Shown here piece by piece: positions 6,085 to 12,236 of a stretch of DNA of 12,236 nt. The translations under genes were made by a program, and so were the position numbers. The first letter of the stretch is position 1, and every line of letters starts with the position of its first letter. The notes beneath the pieces are model-generated. The model did not search any database, was not told the DNA's origin, and saw nothing but the letters and a program-made list of their open reading frames with translations. This DNA is from Scatomonas sp963661545 (lineage in GTDB: Bacteria; Bacillota; Clostridia; Lachnospirales; Lachnospiraceae). Where the stretch lies: the NCBI GenBank assembly GCA_963661545.1, contig CAVLCU010000073.1, forward strand, positions 1-12,236, given 5' to 3'.

Positions 6085-9000
6085 TTAATTCTCCCCTTGC
6101 TGCATATTTTTATTGGCTGTCGACAGCATCAGTTTGATCCGGTTCAGCTGGTTGACCTCGGAGGCGCCGGGATCGTAGTCGATAGCTACGATATTGGCCT
6201 TGGGATAACTCTTCCGGATGGCCTTGATGACCCCTTTGCCTACGATATGGTTGGGCAGGCAGCCGAAGGGCTGGATACAGACGATATTTTCCGCCCCTGC
6301 GTGGATCAGCTCCATCATTTCCCCGGTCAGGAACCAGCCCTCTCCGGTCTGGTTGCCCACGGATACGATGGGAGAGGCGTACCGGGCCAAATCCTGGATC
6401 TTAGCCGGGGGATCAAAATGGACGCTTTTCTCGAATTCCTTGGAGGCAGCGCTGCGCAGCCAGTCGATGGCCTTGATACCCGCATTGCACAGGAAGGCGG
6501 TCTTCTTACTTCCTCCCAAATGCTTTACCTTGAAGTTGGCATTGTAGAAGCTGTACATGAAGAAGTCAATGAGATCCGGGCAGACGGGCTCAGCTCCTTC
6601 CTTTTCCAGCAGCTCCGCTAAGTGGTTGTTGGCGGCAGGCAGGAACTTCACCAGGATCTCCCCTACGATGCCTACCCGGGGTTTCTTCTCCTCGGTAATG
6701 GGCAGATGATCGAAGTCTCGAATCATGGTCCGGCAGATCTGCTTATATCTGGTATGGGAGATCTTAGGCCCGCTGACGAAATCAATGCAGATCCTCCGCC
6801 ATTTGGCATGGAGGCGGTTGGCAGAGCCCTTGACCTTCTCATAGGGGCGCATGCGGTAAATGCACTTCATCAATATGTCCCCGAATACGGCAGCATAGAC
6901 CACCCGAAGAGCCATCTTGGGGCTGATCTTGAAGCCGGGATTACTCTCCAAGCCGCTCAGGTTCAGGGAAATGACCGGAATATAGGCCATATCTGCCTTT
7001 TTCAGGGCCCGGCGGATGAAACCGATGTAGTTGGAGGCCCGACAGCCTCCGCCGGTCTGGGTCATGATAACCGCCGTCTTGTGGAGATCGTATTTCCCTG
7101 ACAGGAGAGCCTGCATGATCTGTCCCACCACCATGAGGGAGGGGTAGCAGGCATCGTTGTTGACATATTTCAGACCAACATCCACTGCTTCCTTGTTGTC
7201 GTTGGGCAGGATCTCCAGATGGTAGCCTCCGGCGTTGAAGGCTGGCTCGATGATCTCGAAATGGATGGGGGACATCTGGGGGCAGAGGATGGTATAATTC
7301 TTCCGCATTTCCGGTGTAAATACGATCTTCTCGATGGAGGAGGGCTTCACCGTGCGAGCCTGTGGATGCTTATCTCTGGCCCGCAGGGCCGCCAGCAGGG
7401 ACCGAACCCGGATCCGGGCAGCTCCCAGGTTGTTGACCTCGTCAATCTTCAGGCAGGTGTAGATCTTGCCACTTCTGGTCAGAATCTCATAGACCTCATC
7501 GGTGGTAACCGCATCCAGTCCGCAGCCGAAGGAGTTGAGCTGGATCAGATCCAGATCCTCCCGGGTCTTGACATAGTTGGCGGCCGCGTAGAGGCGGGTG
7601 TGGTACATCCATTGGTCATTGACCCGCAAGGGCCGCTCCAGATCCGCCAGATGGGAGACAGAATCCTCTGTCAGAACCGCAATATCGTAAGAATTGATCA
7701 TATCCGGAATGCCATGATGGATCTCTGGATCAATATGATAGGGACGTCCTGCCAGAACAATGCCCCGATGGCCGGTCTTCTGCATCCATTGGAGGGTCTC
7801 CTCCCCCTTATGGCGGATATCCTCCCGCACTCGGGTCATTTCCTCCCAACCGGCCTGGCAGGCCTCCCGCACTTCCTTCTCCGGAATGTCCGGGAAGAGC
7901 TTGACCAGCTCGTCCGCCAGCACCTGCTGGCTGGTAAGAGCCAGGAAGGGGTTCTGGAAGGTAATGGAAGGATCCTTGAGCTCATCTACGTTATTCTTGA
8001 TATTCTCCGCATAGGAGGTGACAATGGGGCAGTTGTAGTGGTTGACCGCCCCCTGAAACTCCTCCCGCTCGTAGGGAATGCAGGGATAGAAGATATACTT
8101 GATCCCCTGACGCAGAAGCCAGGTCACGTGGCCGTGGGCCAGCTTGGCGGGATAGCATTCTGACTCGCTGGGGATGGACTCAATGCCCAGCTCGTAGATC
8201 TTGCGGGTGGAGGTAGGGGAGAGTACTACCTGGTAGCCCAGCTTGGTAAAGAAGGTAAACCAGAGGGGATAATTCTCAAACAGGTTCAAGACCCTGGGAA
8301 TCCCCACCTGACCTCGGCTGGCCTCCTCTTGGGTCAGAGGGGTATAGGAGAAGAGCTTCTGATACTTGTAGTCGAAGAGGTTGGGAATGTGATTGGCATT
8401 CTTCTCCTTGCCGATCCCCCGCTCGCATCGGTTGCCGCTGATATATTGACGGCCGCCGGAGAAACGGTTGATGGTGAGGCGGCAGCTGTTGGTACAGCCC
8501 TTGCAATTGGCCATCTTCGTAGAATATTCCAGGCTATTAATTTTCTCGATGGGCAGCATGGTGGTGGTCTGTCCCTCCCACCGGTCCCGGGCGATCAGGG
8601 CAGCCCCGAAGGCTCCCATGATGCCTGCAATGTCCGGCCGGATGGCCTGGCATTCTGCAATCCGCTCAAAGCTGCGCAGGACGGCATCGTTGTAGAAGGT
8701 ACCTCCCTGAACCACGATATGACGGCCCAGCTCCGAGGCATCTGATACCTTGATGACCTTATATAAGGCATTCTTGATGACGGAATAGGCCAGACCGGCG
8801 GAAATGTCCGCAACGGTGGCCCCCTCCTTCTGGGCCTGCTTGACCTTGGAATTCATGAAAACGGTACAGCGGGTACCCAGATCAATGGGATGTTCTGCAA
8901 AGAGGGCTTCTTTGGCGAAGTCCTGCACACTGTAATTCAAGGACTGGGCGAAATTCTCGATAAAGGAGCCGCAGCCGGAGGAGCAGGCCTCGTTGAGGAG

Positions 9001-10323
9001 GACGCTGTCTACGGTCTGATCCTTGATCTTGATACATTTCATATCCTGGCCTCCGATGTCCAGGATGCAGTCCACCTGGGGATCAAAGAAGGCGGCAGCC
9101 GTATAATGGGCGATGGTTTCCACCTCTCCCTCATCCAGCAGGAGGGCAGCCTTGATGAGAGCCTCCCCGTAGCCGGTGGAGCAGGAGTAGGCGATATGGG
9201 CAGAGGGGGGCATCAGGCGGTAGATCTCCTGGATGGCCCGGATGGAGGTGGCCAGAGGGTTCCCCTGGTTGTTGCTGTAGAAGGAGTAGAGCAGGGAGCC
9301 GTCCTCCCCCACCAGGGCTGCCTTGGTGGTGGTAGATCCGGCATCGATGCCCAGGTAGCAATTCCCCTCATAGGTGGGAAAATCCCTGGTAGTGACCTGG
9401 TTGACACTCTGACGCCGGAGAAACTCATCATATTCCTTCTGGGAGGCGAAGAGGGGTTCCATACGGGCCACCTCGAATTCCAGCTTCACCTTGGACTCCA
9501 GCCGCTTCTTCAAGTCCCCCAGGGAGATGGCAACCTCTGCCGAGGCATTCATGGCAGAACCGATGGCAGCAAAGAGGTGAGAATTATCGGGAACAATGGT
9601 ATGCTCCTGGTCCAGCTTCAAAGTACGCACAAAGGAAGTCCTCAGCTCTGACAAAAAGTGCAGGGGACCTCCTAAAAATGCAATATGCCCCCGAATGGGC
9701 TTGCCGCAGGCCAGGCCGGAGATGGTCTGGTTGACCACCGCCTGGAAGATGGATACAGCCAAATCCTCCTTGGTGGCTCCGTCATTGATCAGGGGCTGAA
9801 TGTCTGTTTTGGCAAATACCCCGCAGCGGGCTGCAATGGGGTAGATGGCCTTGTAATTCTTGGCATATTCGTTGAGGCCCACGGCGTCCGTCTGGAGGAG
9901 GGAGGCCATCTGGTCGATAAAGGATCCGGTACCCCCGGCGCAGATGCCGTTCATTCTCTGTTCGATGTTGCCATCCTCAAAATAGATGATCTTGGCATCC
10001 TCTCCCCCCAGCTCGATGGCCACATCCGTCTGGGGCGCAGCATGCTGCAGGGCAGCGGATACGGCGATGACCTCCTGGACGAAGGGAATCTCCAGATGTT
10101 TGGCCAGGGTCAGCCCCCCGCTGCCGGTGATGACAGGATGGAGAACCAGCTCCCCCAGGGCATGGTAGGCCTTTGCCAAAAGGGCAGCTAGCGTCTCCTG
10201 AATATTCGCGAAATGACGCTCATAATCAGAAAAGAGCAGCTGCCGATCTTCATCCAAAATGGCGATCTTCACGGTAGTGGAACCGATGTCAACGCCCAGG
10301 GAATATTCTTTCTTATTCTTCAT
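6085..10323 (-). CDS. Fused acyl-CoA dehydratase activase: tandem BadF/HgdC-type ATPases plus DUF2229/HgdB-like modules
   Basis: This 1,412-residue protein is of the 2-hydroxyacyl-CoA dehydratase activator type. Such ATPases carry a [4Fe-4S] cluster between subunits and fire low-potential electrons into a partner enzyme. Domain 1 (about 7-265) has GVDIGSTTVKIAI, ELGGEDAK, CAGGTGSF with Cys128, and Cys167. Domain 2 (about 323-580) repeats this: GIDAGSTTTKAAL, DIGGQDMK, CSSGCGSF with Cys447, and Cys486. A cysteine cluster follows (Cys607, 610, 614, 633). The rest (about 670-1400) resembles DUF2229 and HgdB-like proteins, with cysteines in SECYPAK (723), YPCIPYE (748), SFGCGLD (934), DACYPS (1059), GGGCRASNY (1094) and QPFGCLPNHI (1355). 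The electron acceptor and physiological substrate are unknown. No hgdAB-type dehydratase genes lie nearby. The ATG at 10323 is preceded by AGGAG at a rather long 12 nt. Confidence 0.93.
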   Translation of the reverse strand: MKNKKEYSLGVDIGSTTVKIAILDEDRQLLFSDYERHFANIQETLAALLAKAYHALGELVLHPVITGSGGLTLAKHLEIPFVQEVIAVSAALQHAAPQTDVAIELGGEDAKIIYFEDGNIEQRMNGICAGGTGSFIDQMASLLQTDAVGLNEYAKNYKAIYPIAARCGVFAKTDIQPLINDGATKEDLAVSIFQAVVNQTISGLACGKPIRGHIAFLGGPLHFLSELRTSFVRTLKLDQEHTIVPDNSHLFAAIGSAMNASAEVAISLGDLKKRLESKVKLEFEVARMEPLFASQKEYDEFLRRQSVNQVTTRDFPTYEGNCYLGIDAGSTTTKAALVGEDGSLLYSFYSNNQGNPLATSIRAIQEIYRLMPPSAHIAYSCSTGYGEALIKAALLLDEGEVETIAHYTAAAFFDPQVDCILDIGGQDMKCIKIKDQTVDSVLLNEACSSGCGSFIENFAQSLNYSVQDFAKEALFAEHPIDLGTRCTVFMNSKVKQAQKEGATVADISAGLAYSVIKNALYKVIKVSDASELGRHIVVQGGTFYNDAVLRSFERIAECQAIRPDIAGIMGAFGAALIARDRWEGQTTTMLPIEKINSLEYSTKMANCKGCTNSCRLTINRFSGGRQYISGNRCERGIGKEKNANHIPNLFDYKYQKLFSYTPLTQEEASRGQVGIPRVLNLFENYPLWFTFFTKLGYQVVLSPTSTRKIYELGIESIPSESECYPAKLAHGHVTWLLRQGIKYIFYPCIPYEREEFQGAVNHYNCPIVTSYAENIKNNVDELKDPSITFQNPFLALTSQQVLADELVKLFPDIPEKEVREACQAGWEEMTRVREDIRHKGEETLQWMQKTGHRGIVLAGRPYHIDPEIHHGIPDMINSYDIAVLTEDSVSHLADLERPLRVNDQWMYHTRLYAAANYVKTREDLDLIQLNSFGCGLDAVTTDEVYEILTRSGKIYTCLKIDEVNNLGAARIRVRSLLAALRARDKHPQARTVKPSSIEKIVFTPEMRKNYTILCPQMSPIHFEIIEPAFNAGGYHLEILPNDNKEAVDVGLKYVNNDACYPSLMVVGQIMQALLSGKYDLHKTAVIMTQTGGGCRASNYIGFIRRALKKADMAYIPVISLNLSGLESNPGFKISPKMALRVVYAAVFGDILMKCIYRMRPYEKVKGSANRLHAKWRRICIDFVSGPKISHTRYKQICRTMIRDFDHLPITEEKKPRVGIVGEILVKFLPAANNHLAELLEKEGAEPVCPDLIDFFMYSFYNANFKVKHLGGSKKTAFLCNAGIKAIDWLRSAASKEFEKSVHFDPPAKIQDLARYASPIVSVGNQTGEGWFLTGEMMELIHAGAENIVCIQPFGCLPNHIVGKGVIKAIRKSYPKANIVAIDYDPGASEVNQLNRIKLMLSTANKNMQQGEN

Positions 10324-10358
10324 ATATCTTACAATCTCCTAATTCGTCGCTTCCTATG

Positions 10359-10387
10359 ATTATACGACAAGATTTTCGCAAATACAA
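10359..10387 (-). promoter_or_regulatory. Promoter of the fused activase gene
   Basis: Read on the - strand, a perfect TATAAT (10359-10364) lies 17 bp from a weak TTGTAT (10382-10387). The predicted start leaves a leader of roughly 30 bases before the ATG. The weak -35 box would allow activator control. The -35 boxes of this promoter and the tgt promoter are back to back, 16 bp apart. Confidence 0.7.
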
Positions 10388-10403
10388 CAGGGACATTTAT
10401 TTC

Positions 10404-10433
10404 TTGACAGGAGGGCGAGCCCTGTCATACTAT
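10404..10433 (+). promoter_or_regulatory. Promoter of tgt
   Basis: A consensus TTGACA (10404-10409) is followed by an 18-bp spacer and TACTAT (10428-10433), which matches the -10 consensus at four of six positions. TATAAA three bases further on is an alternative -10 with a 21-bp spacer. The tgt leader is about 45-50 bases and contains a small TGGCC/GGCCA hairpin (10448-10461). Confidence 0.7.
10405..10427. promoter_or_regulatory. Perfect dyad inside the tgt promoter, candidate operator
   Basis: TGACAGG (10405-10411) and CCTGTCA (10421-10427) form a perfect 7-bp inverted repeat with a 9-bp centre. It covers most of the -35 box and the whole spacer. A dimeric regulator bound here would meet RNA polymerase directly. 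The divergent activase -35 box is about 18 bp away, so that gene might also be affected. The regulator is unknown. Confidence 0.5.
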
Positions 10434-10486
10434 AAAAACCGCAGGTGTGGCCTATGGGCCAAATACAGAGAAGAGGAAGAAGCCAG

Positions 10487-11626
10487 ATGAGTTTATATAA
10501 GCTGTTGAAGACGGAAGGCCGTGCCAAGCGGGCAGAATTCCATACGGTACACGGGGTCATCCAGACCCCGGTATTCATGAATGTGGGAACGGTGGCAGCC
10601 ATTAAGGGGGCGGTATCCACCGAAGATCTGGAAGGGATCAGAACCCAGGTCGAGTTATCCAATACCTACCATCTCCATGTGCGTCCGGGGGATGAGGTGG
10701 TGAAGAAACTGGGAGGTCTGCACCGGTTCATGTCCTGGAACAAGCCCATTTTGACCGATTCCGGGGGCTTTCAGGTATTTTCCCTGGCAAGCCTTCGGAA
10801 GATTCAGGAGGAGGGGGTTTATTTCCATTCCCATATTGATGGAAGGAAAATCTTCATGGGGCCGGAAGAGAGTATGCAGATCCAGTCCAACCTGGCCTCC
10901 ACCATCGCCATGGCCTTCGACGAATGCCCCTCCAGCGTGGCAGACCGAACCTATGTGCAGCATTCCGTAGACCGGACCACCCGCTGGCTGGCTCGCTGCA
11001 AGGCCAAGATGGAGGAGCTGAACCAAAGGGAAGATACCATCAATCCTCACCAGCTCCTCTTTGGTATCAATCAGGGAGCCATCTATGGGGATATTCGGAT
11101 CGACCATGCCAAAAGGATCAGCCAGATGGAGCTGGATGGCTATGCCGTAGGGGGTCTGGCGGTGGGAGAGACCCACCAGGAAATGTATCATATCCTGGAG
11201 GAGACGGTTCCCTTCCTGCCCCAGGACAAGCCCACCTACCTCATGGGGGTGGGAACCCCGGCCAATATCCTGGAGGGAGTGGAACGGGGGGTGGACTTCT
11301 TTGACTGTGTCTATCCCAGCCGCAATGGCCGCCACGGTCATGTATATACCAATCAGGGGAAATTAAATCTTCTGAATGCCCGCTTTGAGCTGGATACCCG
11401 TCCCATCCAGGAGGGCTGCGGCTGTCCCGCCTGTCGACGCTATTCCCGGGCCTACATCCGCCACCTGCTCAAGGCCAGGGAAATGCTGGGCATGCGCCTG
11501 TGCGTCCTCCATAATCTCTACTTCTACAATACCATGATGGAAGAGATCCGAGCCGCTCTGGATGAGGGGAGATTTGCCCAATACAAGAAGGACAAGCTGG
11601 AGGGCTTTCAGGCCGGAGAGGAATAA
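10487..11626 (+). CDS. tgt: Queuine/preQ1 tRNA-guanine transglycosylase
   Basis: The 379-residue enzyme exchanges guanine-34 for preQ1 in tRNAs with GUN anticodons, a late step of queuosine formation. Seen: Asp91 in TDSGGFQVFSL (general acid/base), FDECPSS (145-151), FGINQGAIYGDIR (192-204), GGLAVGE (222-228), the nucleophile Asp273 in FFDCVYPSRNGRHGHVYT, and the zinc site Cys311, Cys313, Cys316 and His342 (CGCPAC ... CVLHNLYFY). All key residues are present. The ATG at 10487 was chosen because the following MSLYKLLKTEGRAKRAEFHT aligns with Tgt N-termini and AGAGG lies about 10 nt before it; a GTG at 10445 would start upstream of any likely ribosome site. queA and other queuosine genes are not in the window. 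It is convergent with yajC. Confidence 0.98.
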   Translation: MSLYKLLKTEGRAKRAEFHTVHGVIQTPVFMNVGTVAAIKGAVSTEDLEGIRTQVELSNTYHLHVRPGDEVVKKLGGLHRFMSWNKPILTDSGGFQVFSLASLRKIQEEGVYFHSHIDGRKIFMGPEESMQIQSNLASTIAMAFDECPSSVADRTYVQHSVDRTTRWLARCKAKMEELNQREDTINPHQLLFGINQGAIYGDIRIDHAKRISQMELDGYAVGGLAVGETHQEMYHILEETVPFLPQDKPTYLMGVGTPANILEGVERGVDFFDCVYPSRNGRHGHVYTNQGKLNLLNARFELDTRPIQEGCGCPACRRYSRAYIRHLLKAREMLGMRLCVLHNLYFYNTMMEEIRAALDEGRFAQYKKDKLEGFQAGEE

Positions 11627-11662
11627 GGGCCAGGCGCAGGGAGTCCTGTCTTATCCCATAGA

Positions 11663-11716
11663 AAAACCGGCGGCAACCGCCTGGCACAGATGTGCGAAGG
11701 GGTTGCCGCCGGTTTT
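11663..11716. terminator. Bidirectional terminator between tgt and yajC
   Basis: AAAACCGGCGGCAACC (11663-11678) pairs perfectly over 16 bp with GGTTGCCGCCGGTTTT (11701-11716). The 22-nt loop contains a small GCAC/GTGC hairpin (11684-11695). A-runs and T-runs flank it, so it can stop transcription from both convergent genes. The end of yajC is 6 bases away. Confidence 0.92.
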
Positions 11717-11722
11717 GCGTCT

Positions 11723-12079
11723 TTATTTCTTCTTGGTATCTACAGATTTGGTATCGGATTCTTTGGCTGCAGCTGCTTCCTCCGGCTTCTCTACCTGGGC
11801 GATGGCTGCCTTGCGCATGGGAATTCTGCAATTCTTATTATTGCCGAACTCAACGATGACGTCATCCTCTGTAATATCGATAATTACGCCGTAGAAACCG
11901 CTGTTGGTTACCACCGCATCACCGATCTCCAGAGCGGAAAGCATGGCCTGCATCCTTTTCTGCTCCTTCTTCTGGGGACGGATCATCATAAAATACATCA
12001 GGGCAATCAAAGCCACCATCATGATGATCATACTCATACCGCCGCCGGCTGTCGAGGCACTGCTACTTGCAAATGTCAT
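11723..12079 (-). CDS. yajC: Sec translocon accessory protein YajC
   Basis: The 118-residue product is a single-span membrane protein that associates with SecDF in preprotein translocation. Seen: a short serine/glycine-rich N-terminus, one hydrophobic span (about 15-33), the family signature YFMMIRPQKKEQKRMQAML (29-47), then the small cytoplasmic domain with EIGDAVVTNSGFYGVI (51-66) and a lysine-rich low-complexity tail. Length is normal. AGGAGGAG (12087-12094 on the - strand) lies 7 nt before the ATG. In many bacteria tgt and yajC run in the same direction, but here they converge and yajC has its own promoter. secD/secF would be expected nearby but are not in the window. Confidence 0.97.
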   Translation of the reverse strand: MTFASSSASTAGGGMSMIIMMVALIALMYFMMIRPQKKEQKRMQAMLSALEIGDAVVTNSGFYGVIIDITEDDVIVEFGNNKNCRIPMRKAAIAQVEKPEEAAAAKESDTKSVDTKKK

Positions 12080-12103
12080 TCCTTATCTCCTCCTGCTTCC
12101 ATA

Positions 12104-12136
12104 TTGTGGGACAGGGTCCTATTCTTCTGTCCACAA
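12104..12136 (-). other. Hairpin in the yajC leader
   Basis: Within the predicted 5' leader of yajC, TTGTGG-G-ACAG (12104-12114) pairs with CTGTCCACAA (12127-12136) over 10 bp with one bulged base and a 12-nt loop. It lies 9 bases upstream of the ribosome site. It matches no riboswitch I recognise, and could be a stability element or a regulatory structure. Confidence 0.5.
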
Positions 12137-12181
12137 GCAAATACCTGGGTTTCACTGCTTCAAAACCAGTGTACTAGTAAC

Positions 12182-12210
12182 ATAATACACAATCCCCCTA
12201 TAATACGCAA
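12182..12210 (-). promoter_or_regulatory. Promoter of yajC
   Basis: On the - strand TTGCGT (12205-12210) is followed by exactly 17 bp and TATTAT (12182-12187). The predicted start is near 12175, giving a leader of about 95 bases that contains the hairpin at 12104-12136. The bases from 12211 to the window end show no gene. Confidence 0.72.
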
Positions 12211-12236
12211 GTACTTTTTGCCTCCCCCGGGAAGGC

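Noticed and set aside
7219..8163. Open frame of 314 codons on the + strand inside the large activase gene
   Set aside because: It is a shadow frame antisense to a conserved coding region, with no plausible domain or ribosome site. The same applies to the other + strand frames between 6200 and 10200.
10434..10486. preQ1 riboswitch in the tgt leader
   Set aside because: The leader is too short and lacks the hairpin with A-rich tail of the preQ1 aptamer; only a 5-bp hairpin is visible.
12214..12236. GC-rich hairpin at the window edge as a terminator
   Set aside because: The T-run lies on the wrong side of the stem for the + strand, and on the - strand an A-run follows the stem. The element is also cut by the window end.

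Overview
The window looks like chromosome of an anaerobic, gut-type Firmicute, most likely a Lachnospiraceae-like Clostridia member. The reasons are an ethanolamine microcompartment gene set, a 1,412-residue fused acyl-CoA dehydratase activase, clostridial-style Tgt and SpoVB/YtgP proteins, strong AGGAGG ribosome sites and sigma-A-like promoters. The genus cannot be fixed from the sequence alone. Genes are dense, and no transposase, phage gene, CRISPR array, tRNA or rRNA was seen.

Layout. (1) 107-2197, + strand: the 3' end of a eut operon, eutN (shell pentamer), eutH (ethanolamine permease) and eutQ (short cupin form). A compound inverted repeat lies between eutH and eutQ. (2) 2212-6008, + strand: a new promoter directly after eutQ drives hisH-hisF (imidazole glycerol phosphate synthase), then ung (uracil-DNA glycosylase) and a SpoVB/YtgP-family flippase. 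The run ends in a near-perfect bidirectional terminator. (3) 6085-10323, - strand: one very large gene for a tandem BadF/HgdC-type ATPase fused to DUF2229/HgdB-like modules. (4) 10324-10486: a divergent promoter region whose tgt promoter carries a perfect dyad. (5) 10487-11626, + strand: tgt. (6) A second bidirectional terminator, then yajC on the - strand (11723-12079) with a clear promoter and a hairpin in its leader.

Functionally, EutN, EutH and EutQ serve ethanolamine uptake and breakdown in a bacterial microcompartment. HisH and HisF form the glutamine amidotransferase/cyclase of histidine synthesis. Ung, Tgt, YajC and the flippase are housekeeping (DNA repair, tRNA queuosine, Sec translocon accessory, envelope lipid flipping). 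The large fused activase is the least understood gene. Its two ATPase halves carry equivalent iron-sulfur cysteine pairs at identical spacing, so one chain may reproduce the dimer that smaller activators form, joined to its own candidate cluster-bearing partner.
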